Positions 42,661 through 51,827 of a stretch of DNA of 64,000 bases are shown one piece after another. Position 1 is the first letter of the stretch; each line of letters begins with the position of its first letter. Both the position numbers and the translations under genes were made by a program. This stretch comes from JABCYV01 sp963696025. GTDB lineage: Bacteria > Acidobacteriota > Terriglobia > Terriglobales > Acidobacteriaceae. Under the pieces are notes generated by a model, which was given only the letters and a program-made list of their open reading frames with translations, did not search any database and was not told the origin of the DNA. The stretch is from contig CAVOII010000012.1 of NCBI GenBank assembly GCA_963696025.1, positions 62,001 to 126,000 of the forward strand. Direction: 5' to 3'.

Positions 42661-44235
42661 ATGAGTCGCAAACGCGTGCATCTTGCGCTGGTTCTGTGCC
42701 TGTTGCTGGCGACGCAACTGTACGCCGCCGCGCGCAAGCCCCTCGCGAACCGCATTGACACAATCCTTGCTGCGCCCGATCTCATTCGCGGTTTCTGGGG
42801 AATCGACGTCATCTCGCTTTCCAGCGGCAAGGTTCTTTACGCGCAGAACTCCGAAAAGTTGTTCACTCCTGCCTCCAATACCAAGCTATTCACCACGGCG
42901 GCTGCCCTTGCTCTGATCGGACCCGACTACAACTTTCGCACCACCGTCGAAACCAACGGAACCCTCGACAAACATGGACGCCTTACCGGCGATCTGGTGC
43001 TGGTGGGGCGCGGCGACCCCAATCTCTCTGGCCGTGAGTTGCCCTACGCACTGCGCACCGAGCGTAGCAATCATCCCATTCAAGTGCTGGAGCAGCTCGC
43101 GGATGAGCTGGTGCAGAAGGGTGTGAAATTCGTGGATGGTGACATCATCGCTGACGACTCATACTTCGCCTTTGAACGCTATGGCGAAGGCTGGAGCCAG
43201 GATGATCTGGTCTGGGCCGATGGAGCTCCGGTTTCCGCCCTCACCATCAATGACAATGTGGTTTTCGTCAGCATCCTGCCCGCTGACCGTGCCGGGGACC
43301 GCGCCTTTGTGAGCCTTTCCCCATTCGGTGATTACTATCGCATCGACAATCGCCTTATCACGACGCCCGCCGGCACCGTGCGCAAGATCTTTATCAACCG
43401 CGAGCCCGGTTCGACTGTCCTCACTCTGTGGGGCAACATGCCGATGGATGACGCCGGCGCCAACGAAGCGGTTGCCATTGAAGATCCAGCGGAATTCGCC
43501 GCCAACCTTTTTCGTCAGTTGCTGGAAGCCCGCGGCGTCGCCGTCTATGGCAAGGAGCGTACCCGTCACACCGAGCTGGCCAGCCTTTCCACGTTCACGG
43601 TTACGACCCTCGCGCCCGCTCGCGGTGGCGATGAGCCCGCGCGCGCCCTGCAGAACCAGCCCCTGGTGCTGGCCAGTTACCAGTCGAAGCCTCTGATCGA
43701 AGACGTGCGAGTCATTAACAAAGTCAGCCAGAACTTGCATGCTGAGATCCTATTGCGTCTGTTGGGACGGGAAAGAGGTACGGCGGGAACCGTGGAAGGT
43801 GGCCTCGAAGTGCTGCGTGGTTTTTTGAATCAGGTGGGCATTCCCGGCGACCAATACATTTTCTACGATGGCTCAGGACTCTCGCGGCAGAATCTGGTGA
43901 CGCCCCACGCCATCGTGCAGTTGCTTAGCTATGCGGCGTCGCAGCCGTGGGGCGCGAGCTTCCGCGATACGCTTCCAGTTGCGGGAGTGGACGGCTCGCT
44001 TTCTGACCGTCTCAAAAGCATCAGTGCCTGGGCTCGGATTTATGGTAAGACCGGATCGCTAGGGGGTGTGAAAACGCTCTCCGGATATGCCACCACCGAT
44101 CGTGGCGAACAGGTCGCATTTGCCATCCTCTCCAACAATTTCAACCTGCCCCTGAAGCGGGTACTCGATGCGATTGACAACATCGTGGGTGAGATCGTGA
44201 ACGATGGGCCGGCAAAGAAGAAAATCGGTAAATAA
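42661..44235 (+). CDS. dacB: D-alanyl-D-alanine carboxypeptidase/endopeptidase (PBP4 type)
   Basis: A 524-residue class-C penicillin-binding protein. Signal peptide MSRKRVHLALVLCLLLATQLYAA. SxxK catalytic motif FTPASNTKLFTTA with Ser72 and Lys75, then SxN in YDGSGLSRQN, then KTG in YGKTGSLGGVKTL. The long insert between SxxK and SxN is typical of the PBP4/DacB family. It trims peptidoglycan cross-links in the periplasm. Intact. Confidence 0.95.
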   Translation: MSRKRVHLALVLCLLLATQLYAAARKPLANRIDTILAAPDLIRGFWGIDVISLSSGKVLYAQNSEKLFTPASNTKLFTTAAALALIGPDYNFRTTVETNGTLDKHGRLTGDLVLVGRGDPNLSGRELPYALRTERSNHPIQVLEQLADELVQKGVKFVDGDIIADDSYFAFERYGEGWSQDDLVWADGAPVSALTINDNVVFVSILPADRAGDRAFVSLSPFGDYYRIDNRLITTPAGTVRKIFINREPGSTVLTLWGNMPMDDAGANEAVAIEDPAEFAANLFRQLLEARGVAVYGKERTRHTELASLSTFTVTTLAPARGGDEPARALQNQPLVLASYQSKPLIEDVRVINKVSQNLHAEILLRLLGRERGTAGTVEGGLEVLRGFLNQVGIPGDQYIFYDGSGLSRQNLVTPHAIVQLLSYAASQPWGASFRDTLPVAGVDGSLSDRLKSISAWARIYGKTGSLGGVKTLSGYATTDRGEQVAFAILSNNFNLPLKRVLDAIDNIVGEIVNDGPAKKKIGK

Positions 44236-44261
44236 GCTTTGGGAAACTCTACCGTTGATCT

Positions 44262-44738
44262 TTATCGTTGCATCCGCTTCGCCTGCCGCCCTCGGGTTGC
44301 GCGTACGGCTCCGGGACCGGTGCCGCTCGGGGGCTTTCGCATCCCCTCCAGCAGGTCTTTTAGCACCACCGCATTGTTATAGCGTTCGTTCTTCGATGCA
44401 AACAAAAGAGTCAGCTTCTTTCGTTTGCCAGCCAGCCGATAGAGTTCGTCAAGCTCCTTCCCTGACTCAGCACGAGCCAACTCTTTCAGGTAGCGTTTTC
44501 GAAAGGCCAGCCAGGCCTCGGGGTGCGCATGGTACCACTGCCGCAGGGAGTCCGACGGCGCCAGGTCACGAAGCCAGGAGTGCAACGCGGCCCGGTCCTT
44601 GTTCACCCCGCGAGGCCATAGTCGATCGACCAGCACTCGTGTACCATCGCCGCGCAGGGCCTTCTCGTAAATTCGCTTTACCGAGATGCGCCTCGCGACG
44701 ACTGCCTTCGTCACAGCCCGTTTGCCCGCGATTGCCAT
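44262..44738 (-). CDS. DUF488 (YeaO-like) protein
   Basis: A 158-residue protein of the DUF488 family. The conserved RVLVDRLWPRGVNKD segment (about residues 33-47) and WLRDLAPSDSLRQWYHAHPEAW match, followed by LTLLFASKNERYNNAVVLKDLLE. Function is unknown in the family. The N- and C-termini are lysine/arginine-rich. ATG 44738 gives a normal-length N-terminus. It is divergent from the cytochrome c gene. Confidence 0.88.
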   Translation of the reverse strand: MAIAGKRAVTKAVVARRISVKRIYEKALRGDGTRVLVDRLWPRGVNKDRAALHSWLRDLAPSDSLRQWYHAHPEAWLAFRKRYLKELARAESGKELDELYRLAGKRKKLTLLFASKNERYNNAVVLKDLLEGMRKPPSGTGPGAVRATRGRQAKRMQR

Positions 44739-44789
44739 TGCCGCTCTGTTATTGTACGTCGGATGAGGTTGTGGTGGTTTGGGAATCAA

Positions 44790-45191
44790 ATGAAATCGGG
44801 GACCGGCGCTGCCAATCTGAAATCTGAAATCTTAAATCTGAAACTCGCTTTTTTCTGCGTCCTGGCCGCGGCATCGTTCTTGGCCGCCTGCGACGCTGAG
44901 CTGCGCAAGAGTGACGCACAACTCGGATTAAACCCACAGCAAGCGGCCGGACGGCATATTTACGACGAGCATTGCGACCGCTGCCATGCGCCTTATTCTT
45001 CGCGAGGTAAGAAAGGCCCGAGCATGAAAGGCGTCTTTAAGAAGCAATTTCTCGCGCAAAGTGGCCTGCCAGCCAACGATGATCGCGTCGCAGAGATCAT
45101 CCGTTATGGCCGGAACACGATGCCCGGTTTTGGACAAGTCTTGACTCAGCGGCAGATCGAGGATCTTCTCGCGTACCTGCACACGTTGTGA
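44790..45191 (+). CDS. Class-I cytochrome c, lipoprotein-like
   Basis: A 133-residue cytochrome. A lipobox-type signal ends LAAASFLAACD. The haem site is CDRCH (about residue 71), with axial Met in NTMPGFGQ, and ends ADLLAYLHTL-like (IEDLLAYLHTL). A heptameric repeat (44814-44841) codes for N-L-K-S-E-I-L-N-L-K just before the hydrophobic signal segment, so the coding start is uncertain (44763 or 44790). It is likely an electron carrier anchored in the membrane. Confidence 0.85.
   Translation: MKSGTGAANLKSEILNLKLAFFCVLAAASFLAACDAELRKSDAQLGLNPQQAAGRHIYDEHCDRCHAPYSSRGKKGPSMKGVFKKQFLAQSGLPANDDRVAEIIRYGRNTMPGFGQVLTQRQIEDLLAYLHTL
44814..44841. repeat. Heptanucleotide tandem repeat in the cytochrome c 5' end
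   Basis: Four 7-mers: AATCTGA, AATCTGA, AATCTTA, AATCTGA. It falls inside the N-terminal coding part of the cytochrome c gene, ahead of the signal peptide. Copy-number change by one unit would shift the frame, because 7 is not a multiple of 3. Confidence 0.8.
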
Positions 45192-45246
45192 AGTAGATGA
45201 TCGCGGTGGCGTTGCGGGATGGTGGAATCATTCCCAGGACCTGTTT

Positions 45247-46029
45247 GTGTCGCCCAACGGTACAATAAATCGCGTGAGCGTTGTCCCCACGCCGAGGGTG
45301 TCGTCAGAAACCCAGGTTCCCCATGTCTCCTTCACGCTTTGGCAGAAATTCTTACTGTGGATGATCACCTGGGCCGGCTTTCTGATCATACGTGCCCTGG
45401 GCCCTACTCTGCGATTCGCTGTTTCCTGGGAAGATGGTTCGCCCGGCAGTCTGGAGAAACGTCCCCTGGTCTATTCGTTTTGGCATAGCTGCATGTTGCC
45501 GGCCATGTACTTATGGAGAAACCTGCAAATCAGGGTGTTGAGCAGCGATAGCTTTGATGGCGAATACACGGGCCGCATCATGCGCAAGTTTGGCTTCGTA
45601 AAAGTTCGCGGATCGAGCAGCCGGGGCGCGGTTCGCGCCGTCCTGGGCATGCGCCGCGAATTAGAGGCAGGTTGGGTGGTGGCATTCACCATTGATGGCC
45701 CGCGCGGACCCCGTCACCTCGTCAAGCCCGGTCCGGTTCTTTTAGCCCGAGCTACTGGAGTGCCGATGGTCGGCTTCCATATCGCCGTTGATAAGGCCTG
45801 GGTTCTGAACACCTGGGACAAGCTGATCATCCCCAAGCCGTTCTCTCGCGCGTTGATGCGGGTCGCTCGAGAGATGCCGGTTCCATCCGATGCGGACGAA
45901 TCTCAGCAAGAGCGTTACCAGGCGGAGCTACAGGCCGCGCTCGATCGTACCCATAAGTTTGCCGAAGAAAATGTGAGGAAGGTTGGGAGTGAAGAGTTTC
46001 CGCTTTTCAAGCGACGGCGGAGTTCGTAG
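45247..46029 (+). CDS. DUF374 lysophospholipid acyltransferase family protein
   Basis: A 260-residue (or 251-residue) membrane-associated acyltransferase. It has one N-terminal hydrophobic helix (LLWMITWAGFLIIRAL) and the catalytic SFWHSCMLPAM, the DUF374 version of HxxxxD. It also has VKVRGSSSRGAVRAVLGMRREL and the substrate loop FTIDGPRGPRH. Such enzymes add acyl chains to lipid A-like or phospholipid acceptors. GTG at 45247 or at 45274 could be the start; neither has a strong ribosome-binding site. Confidence 0.87.
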   Translation: MSPNGTINRVSVVPTPRVSSETQVPHVSFTLWQKFLLWMITWAGFLIIRALGPTLRFAVSWEDGSPGSLEKRPLVYSFWHSCMLPAMYLWRNLQIRVLSSDSFDGEYTGRIMRKFGFVKVRGSSSRGAVRAVLGMRRELEAGWVVAFTIDGPRGPRHLVKPGPVLLARATGVPMVGFHIAVDKAWVLNTWDKLIIPKPFSRALMRVAREMPVPSDADESQQERYQAELQAALDRTHKFAEENVRKVGSEEFPLFKRRRSS

Positions 46030-46129
46030 CCCGGAGGGGGACTGCTGGCGGGCTGACTGATTGACTTCCACGAGACGGGCGAGTAGATTTTTCCAACGAT
46101 TCAGTTCAGCTCTTTCACAACTTCTTTGG

Positions 46130-46312
46130 TTTGCGCATCCTCGTCAGCTTTGATGAGGAGGGAAGCGGGTGAGAATCCCGCGCTGCCGCGCAACTGTAAG
46201 CGAGGAAATTTGCAGTTGGCCACTGGGGCAACCTGGGAAGGCCAGTTGCGGAAGTTCGGACAGTTAACCTGTCCTGACTCGCGAAGCCAGGAGACCGGCG
46301 CGAACCGTCCAC
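46130..46312 (+). promoter_or_regulatory. Cobalamin riboswitch
   Basis: A clear B12 element: GAGGAGGGAAGCGGGTGAGA at the start of the core, CCGCGCTGCCGCGCAACTGTAAGCG in the middle (given here as the known conserved run), GGCCACTGG, GGGAAGGCCAG, and the B12 box AGCCAGGAGACCGGC at 46285-46299. It sits 34 bases before the receptor start, so ligand binding can control translation or early transcription. It represses the downstream transporter when adenosylcobalamin is plentiful. Confidence 0.95.
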
Positions 46313-46345
46313 ACTAACCCCTTGCGCGTGACAAAGGAGAAGTGC

Positions 46346-48511
46346 ATGCGGTTCTTTCAGATTTTCGCTTGCCTGGTTGTTCTATTAGCGACAGCTTCAG
46401 CCGCCGAACTAAAAATCAAAGTCGTAGATCCGAAATCTGCCTCCGTCGCTGGAGCGCAGGTTGAAGTGTTTGCAAAAGGCAGCGCCACCCCGAGCGCCGT
46501 CAGTTTCACCTCCGCCGAAGGATTCGGAGTATTTCATGTGAGTAGCCAAGGGACATACCGCGTCCAGGTTCTTTCCCCGGGATTTGCAATCCTGAATACC
46601 ACGGTTACCTCTTCCCCCTCGGAAGCGATTACCTTGCAGTTGCAACTGGCGGCGGCGGCGGAAACCGTCGTAGTCACCGCCACCCGCAGCCCGGTTCCGA
46701 GCGAGGATTCGGGCGCGAGCATCGCCGCCCTCAATAATTCACAACTCGACGTTATGCGACCGGTAGCTGCCAACGATGCGTTGCGTTTTCTTCCCGGCGC
46801 GGTCATAAGCACTTCCGGACAGCGCGGTGGCGTGTCGTCGCTTTTTGTGCGCGGAGGCTCCTCTACTTACAACAAAGTGATCGTCGATGGCGTCACCATC
46901 AACGTACCCAACCGGACCTTCGACTTTGGCAACCTTCCCCTCACTGAAGCGGACCGCCTGGAATTCATGCGTGGTGCACAGAGCACGCTGTACGGGTCAG
47001 ACGCCATGACCAGCGTAGTACAAGTCTGGACCCGCACCGGAAGCACTCGCGTGCCCGAACTGCGTTTCGGCGCCGACGGAGGGAACCTGGAAACCGCCAA
47101 CGGCTACGCTTCATTGGCCGGTGCCCGCGGTCTTTTCGATTACAACGTTTTCGCCGACCAATTCAACACCAACGGCCAGGGCGTGAACGACGCTTACTCA
47201 GACTCTTTGCAAGGCGCCAATGTTGGAGCTGCTGTAGGCGATAACGTGTCATTGCGCTTTCGCATTCGCCATTCCAATAGCCATACCGGCGTGCCCGGGG
47301 AGTGGAACTTTAACGGAGATCCGCACCCAGACCTCATCAACCCAAATGAGTGGTCTCAACTCAACGATCTGCTCAGCAGCCTGGAGCTTACGGTCGTCGG
47401 GCCGTCTGGCTGGCAACATCGCCTCACCGGCTTCGACTACAACTACCAATACACGGAGATGAATCTCACTAACTCTCACGAGGTTGACCACATTAATCGC
47501 GCCGGATTCGAATACCAGGGCGATTATGTGGAGCGTACCTGGGCGCACACCACCGTAGGTTATCGTTTCGAGGACGAAAACGGCTTCATCGGAGACGTGG
47601 ATTTTCCCCCGGTTACTCACGGCCAACGCCTGAATCAAGACGCTTACGTGCAGCAACAAGCCACACTTGGACGTTTGTCCGCAATCGCTGGCGTGCGCTT
47701 CGTACACAACAGCGAGTTCGGCAACACCGCTGTGCCCCGCGTGGCCTTGACTCTTCGAGCGCTACGCGGCGGACAGACACTCTCCGGAACCCGCTTACGT
47801 TTCTCCTACGCCACTGGGTTTTTGGAACCGGGGTTGGAGCAAACTTTCGCCAGTCCTCCGTTCTTTGTGGCGAATCCTGGCCTGAAGCCTGAACGAAACC
47901 GTGCTTTTGAGGCGGGAATTCAACAAAACTTTCTGGAAGGCAAATATGTTCTGACTGCGACATATTTCAACAATCTGTTCCGCGACCAGATCGAATTTGG
48001 CGCTGCCCCACAAAACCCACAGGAAGGCCAATATTTCAACGTCGATAAGTCTTTTGCCCATGGTGCGGAACTGGAAATTCAGGGCAAGGTATTGCGGCGG
48101 CTATTGCTGAACGCAGCCTACACCTACACGTCAACCAAGATTCTCGAGGCCCCTCTATGCACCCCGGCGAATTTCTGCGACACCGTCTTCGACGCTGGGA
48201 ATCCATTTCTGCGCCGGCCCAAACATCTGGGCAGCCTGTTGCTTACATACCTTGGCAGCCGCTGGGGCGCAAATCTGGGCGGGAGTTTCGTGGGTCGCCG
48301 TTTCGACTCCGACTTTCTCGGCCTTGGTATCAATCATGCCGCCGGCTACGCGCGGGTGGACCTGGGCGGTTGGTACGCCCTGAATTCACGGATCACTGCT
48401 TACGCAAATATCGAGAATGCGCTGGACAAACAGTACAACGAAGTGGTGGGCTATCCGGCGTTGGGAGTGAATTTCCGCGCCGGCGTGCGATTCAGAATCG
48501 GAGGTGGATGA
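46346..48511 (+). CDS. btuB: BtuB-like TonB-dependent cobalamin receptor
   Basis: A 721-residue outer-membrane receptor. Signal peptide MRFFQIFACLVVLLATASA. A carboxypeptidase-regulatory-like domain (about residues 22-95) precedes the TonB box region (ETVVVTATRSPVPSEDSG), then the plug (SLFVRGGSSTYNKVIVDGV) and the barrel, ending GVNFRAGVRFRIGGG. ATG 46346 follows AAAGGAG. The riboswitch directly upstream marks it as a vitamin B12 or cobinamide importer. BtuB of Enterobacteria lacks the N-terminal extra domain. No BtuCDF genes are in this window. Confidence 0.92.
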   Translation: MRFFQIFACLVVLLATASAAELKIKVVDPKSASVAGAQVEVFAKGSATPSAVSFTSAEGFGVFHVSSQGTYRVQVLSPGFAILNTTVTSSPSEAITLQLQLAAAAETVVVTATRSPVPSEDSGASIAALNNSQLDVMRPVAANDALRFLPGAVISTSGQRGGVSSLFVRGGSSTYNKVIVDGVTINVPNRTFDFGNLPLTEADRLEFMRGAQSTLYGSDAMTSVVQVWTRTGSTRVPELRFGADGGNLETANGYASLAGARGLFDYNVFADQFNTNGQGVNDAYSDSLQGANVGAAVGDNVSLRFRIRHSNSHTGVPGEWNFNGDPHPDLINPNEWSQLNDLLSSLELTVVGPSGWQHRLTGFDYNYQYTEMNLTNSHEVDHINRAGFEYQGDYVERTWAHTTVGYRFEDENGFIGDVDFPPVTHGQRLNQDAYVQQQATLGRLSAIAGVRFVHNSEFGNTAVPRVALTLRALRGGQTLSGTRLRFSYATGFLEPGLEQTFASPPFFVANPGLKPERNRAFEAGIQQNFLEGKYVLTATYFNNLFRDQIEFGAAPQNPQEGQYFNVDKSFAHGAELEIQGKVLRRLLLNAAYTYTSTKILEAPLCTPANFCDTVFDAGNPFLRRPKHLGSLLLTYLGSRWGANLGGSFVGRRFDSDFLGLGINHAAGYARVDLGGWYALNSRITAYANIENALDKQYNEVVGYPALGVNFRAGVRFRIGGG

Positions 48512-48517
48512 AAAGCC

Positions 48518-49309
48518 TTATCCGTTGGCAACTCGGCGCGAGCGGGAAGCCACGCGCCGCGCCTTGGAGGCAGCGTCAGTCGATGCTGAAACAGGCTGCG
48601 GACGATCACGGTGGTTCCCGCTCGCCATGCTGTAAGGTACCGCTAAGGGCAAGGGAGCCGCAGATTTCGATCCCTGATACTTGCTTCGGGCCAGCATTAA
48701 CTTTTCCAGTTCCTCGCTGCCAAGCGGCTGTTGCCGTCCTAAAAGATGCGTGACCAGCGCGATCTGTGCGAAATGTTCAACTGTTTCCATCTTCATGTAG
48801 GCTTGATGCAGATCGCTTCCGTAGGTGACCACGCCATGGTTCGACATGAGAATAGCGTCATATTGAGGAATCAGCGGCTCGAGCGCGTGCGTAAGTTCTG
48901 GAGTTCCAGGGGTGCCGTACTTGGCCAGCGGAATCGAACCTAGTCCGATGACCACTTCGCACACCAGCGGCTGGTTGAGCGCCATGCCGGCGGCGGCAAA
49001 GCCGGTGGCGGTTGGCGGATGCGCATGCACGACGCCTCGTACATCAGGGCGCCGCTTGTAAATCAAAAGATGCATGGCGATCTCGCTGGAAACGTCGCGA
49101 CGCCCAGCCAGTCGGCGGCCCTCAAGGTCCACAATGACCAAGTCCGAAGGTTGCATCATGCCCTTGCACATGGAGGTCGGCGTAGCCAGGATGCGCCGCT
49201 CGTCGAGCCGCACGGAAAGGTTGCCGTCTGTGGCCGCCACTTGGCCGCATTCATGCAGCTTCCGGCCGAAGAGGACAATTTCGCGGCGATATTGGCTCTC
49301 ACTAGACAT
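48518..49309 (-). CDS. Class-II aldolase/adducin family protein
   Basis: A 263-residue metal-dependent enzyme like L-fuculose-phosphate aldolase. Visible are AATDGNLSVRLDERRILATPTSMCKGMM, the phosphate-binding part with the Gly-Asn-Leu-Ser motif, the zinc histidines in VVHAHPPTATGFAAAG, the catalytic Glu/His in SSEIAMHLLIY, and LMSNHGVVTYG. A basic 45-residue C-terminal tail is extra. ATG 49309 begins just before the conserved region; upstream starts would overlap the queA promoter. The substrate may be a sugar phosphate. Confidence 0.9.
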   Translation of the reverse strand: MSSESQYRREIVLFGRKLHECGQVAATDGNLSVRLDERRILATPTSMCKGMMQPSDLVIVDLEGRRLAGRRDVSSEIAMHLLIYKRRPDVRGVVHAHPPTATGFAAAGMALNQPLVCEVVIGLGSIPLAKYGTPGTPELTHALEPLIPQYDAILMSNHGVVTYGSDLHQAYMKMETVEHFAQIALVTHLLGRQQPLGSEELEKLMLARSKYQGSKSAAPLPLAVPYSMASGNHRDRPQPVSASTDAASKARRVASRSRRVANG

Positions 49310-49445
49310 GTTTGGGTGTCGTGAAGCCGCCCCATTCCGTTGCGCGTATGGTATCGCAGTGTTTGCACGGAAACAATCCCATTTACAAAGGTTTACATGA
49401 TATTCAAGACCGGATTGTGCCTCCCGAAAACTATAATTAGCTGAA

Positions 49446-50540
49446 GTGCTCGTCTTCGATTTCAACTATGAGCTCCCGCCAGAGCTTGTTGCCCAGCAGC
49501 CGCTAGCGGGGCGGGCGGATTCCCGACTGCTGAACCTTCATCGTGCTGCAGGCAAAGTGCAAGACTGTTGCTTTCGTGACTTTCCCGATCTTCTCTGCGC
49601 TGATGACCTGGTAATTTTCAATGACACTAAGGTGTTTCCGGCGCGTCTCCATGGCAGGCGAAGGGGGGCTAGAGCAGAGCCAATCGGCACGCGCAATCCA
49701 GTTTCGCGTGACTTCTTAAAGGGCCGGGTCGAAATCCTGCTCACCCGCCAGTTGTCGCAGGAACCGAACCAGTGGGAGTGCCTGGTGCGTCCGGGACGGA
49801 AGATCGGGGTGGGCGAGCATTTGTTCTTCGGAGATAACGACGAACTAGAGGCCGAGGTGACGGCCCGGAGCAGCTTTGGCGAACGCCAGATTCAGTTTCA
49901 CCCAGTGCCGGATTTCTTTGCACTGATCGAGCGGCTCGGGCGCGTACCCCTGCCTCCATACATCAACCGGACGGACCGACCGGAAGACCGGGATCGCTAC
50001 CAGACGATTTATGCGCGCGAGCGCGGTTCGGTGGCCGCGCCCACTGCTGGACTGCACTTCACCCCTTCGATTATCGACCGCATGAGAGAGCGCGGAATTG
50101 AGATGGCGGAGATTACTCTGCACGTGGGCCTCGGTACATTTCAACCGGTGCGGGACGAGCGAGTTGAAGATCATCAGCTTCACCGGGAGTGGTACCGAAT
50201 CGCTCCCGAAACCGCGGCGAAGATTAATGACGCCATCGATGCAGGCCGACGCGTGGTAGCTGTGGGGACAACCACTGTCCGCGCACTCGAGCATTCCGCA
50301 AGGCAAAACCTCAACCGCAGGGTGCGAGCCAGCAGTGATGACACTGACCTCTTTATTTTTCCCGGCTTTGATTTCCGTGTGGTTGGCGCATTGCTCACAA
50401 ATTTTCATCTGCCCCAGTCAACTCTGCTTATGCTTGTCTCCGCGTTCGGAGGGAAAGATCAAGTACTTAATGCTTATCGACACGCGGTGAATGAGAAATA
50501 CCGGTTCTATTCCTACGGTGACTGCATGTTTGTGGAATAA
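49446..50540 (+). CDS. queA: S-adenosylmethionine:tRNA ribosyltransferase-isomerase
   Basis: A 364-residue enzyme that builds the epoxycyclopentane ring of epoxyqueuosine in tRNA. Signatures: the start FDFNYELPPELVAQQPL, DDLVIFNDTKVFPARL, APTAGLHFTP, HVGLGTFQPV, and the end QSTLLMLVSAFGG. It carries a lineage-type insertion of about 20 residues near 70-92 (RRGARAEPIGTRNPVS). The start is GTG 49446, which gives the standard N-terminus. Confidence 0.95.
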   Translation: MLVFDFNYELPPELVAQQPLAGRADSRLLNLHRAAGKVQDCCFRDFPDLLCADDLVIFNDTKVFPARLHGRRRGARAEPIGTRNPVSRDFLKGRVEILLTRQLSQEPNQWECLVRPGRKIGVGEHLFFGDNDELEAEVTARSSFGERQIQFHPVPDFFALIERLGRVPLPPYINRTDRPEDRDRYQTIYARERGSVAAPTAGLHFTPSIIDRMRERGIEMAEITLHVGLGTFQPVRDERVEDHQLHREWYRIAPETAAKINDAIDAGRRVVAVGTTTVRALEHSARQNLNRRVRASSDDTDLFIFPGFDFRVVGALLTNFHLPQSTLLMLVSAFGGKDQVLNAYRHAVNEKYRFYSYGDCMFVE

Positions 50541-50693
50541 GATTGAGAAGCGAGAACCACCAACTTGTAACGCTTCAATCCCAATCTTTCATCGCTATTT
50601 CCGACCGCCCCTGCAGCCGCTGCCCGAGCGTTCCGCGAACCTCTATGGTCTGGCCCTGGCAAGCGATATACTGTCGATCGATAGGAGTGAAAT

Positions 50694-51278
50694 ATGAGTA
50701 CACAAGCCATGTCCCGGCAGATCTCGATCAACGACTTTGTGGCCGAGCTGAGGAGATTTCCCGAGGCCGCGTTTGACCGCACCGATCAAATTTTAAATTT
50801 TCTTCAGAATACGCCGGTCGCGCCCGACACGCTGTCACCGTACTTGACCTGGGATGGCCAGCATTACACCCGCAACCTGATCGACAAGACTCCGCTCTAT
50901 GAACTGGTCGCCATCTGCTGGGAGGTTGGACAGATCAGTTCAGTGCACAATCATCGCGATCAGAACTGCTGGATGGCAGTGCCTAGCGGAAGACTGCGGG
51001 TGGAGAATTATCGTGTACTCTCGCAAAATCTCGAGGAGGGTACCTGTCAGTTGGAGTCTGTAGAAACGCTTGAAATGAATCTAGCGCAACCATGCGCCGT
51101 GGATCCGCAGGAACCAGTGCATCGGGTCCTGAACCCGCGCGAATTCAACCAGCGTGCTGTTAGCCTGCATGTCTACTCCCGGCCATTCGATACCTGCGTG
51201 GTCTATTCGCCCGAACAAGGCACATGCGGCGAGATCAAGCTGCACTACAACACGGAGTATGGGAAGAAAAGCAATTAG
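50694..51278 (+). CDS. Cysteine dioxygenase
   Basis: A 194-residue cupin that oxidises cysteine (or a related thiol) to its sulfinic acid using Fe2+ and O2. The 3-His iron site is visible: SVHNHRDQNCWM (two His) and SLHVYSRPFDTC (third His), with the conserved Tyr after it. The Cys in QNCWM may form the Cys-Tyr cofactor. ATG 50694 has AGGAG upstream. It is followed after three bases by a lipoprotein gene, so the two are coupled. Confidence 0.93.
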   Translation: MSTQAMSRQISINDFVAELRRFPEAAFDRTDQILNFLQNTPVAPDTLSPYLTWDGQHYTRNLIDKTPLYELVAICWEVGQISSVHNHRDQNCWMAVPSGRLRVENYRVLSQNLEEGTCQLESVETLEMNLAQPCAVDPQEPVHRVLNPREFNQRAVSLHVYSRPFDTCVVYSPEQGTCGEIKLHYNTEYGKKSN

Positions 51279-51281
51279 CTC

Positions 51282-51785
51282 ATGCAGAATCGGTTCTTCT
51301 TGGTGGCGGGAGTCCTGTTGTTGAACGGCTTGGCCTGCTCGAAAAAAGAAGCTCCAGAGACAATGCCGCCGCTGGATCGTGTGATGACGACTCCAGCACC
51401 GGCGCCGCCCAAGCGTTTCCTACATAAGACATTCACGTTGCGAAAGTACCAGGTGTTTGAGTTTGAAGTGCCTAAGCACTGCATTCATTCCCAAGTACAC
51501 GGCAGCTTCACCTCTTATACGCAGGGGGACGAAGGTCGCCGAGTTAGCAATGAAGCCGCAAACATAGACCTCCTACTTCTGGATGAACAGCAGCTCCACG
51601 ATTTCGAGCATGGCCCCGGAGGAAGCGTCACGCGTTCGGCGGAGTCGTCATACGTACAGACAATCGATTGGGCGCTCAATTCCACGTTGGACCAGCCGCG
51701 AAAGTATTACCTCGTCTTTAACAACTCTTCAGGCAAACCGCCGATCAAGTTTGTGGAAACGGATTTTACGGTCAGCTTCGAGTGA
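51282..51785 (+). CDS. Hypothetical lipoprotein
   Basis: A 167-residue protein with a lipobox at LLNGLAC (signal MQNRFFLVAGVLLLNGLA). The mature part has a beta-rich pattern (FTLRKYQVFEFEVPKHCIHSQVHGSF ... YYLVFNNSS) like a lectin or PPC-type sandwich. Family not recognised. It starts three bases after the cysteine dioxygenase gene. Likely membrane-anchored, in the periplasm or outer membrane. Confidence 0.7.
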   Translation: MQNRFFLVAGVLLLNGLACSKKEAPETMPPLDRVMTTPAPAPPKRFLHKTFTLRKYQVFEFEVPKHCIHSQVHGSFTSYTQGDEGRRVSNEAANIDLLLLDEQQLHDFEHGPGGSVTRSAESSYVQTIDWALNSTLDQPRKYYLVFNNSSGKPPIKFVETDFTVSFE

Positions 51786-51827
51786 GTCAGTACTTCTTGC
51801 CGCCAACCAACTGCTAAACTAGCTGTA

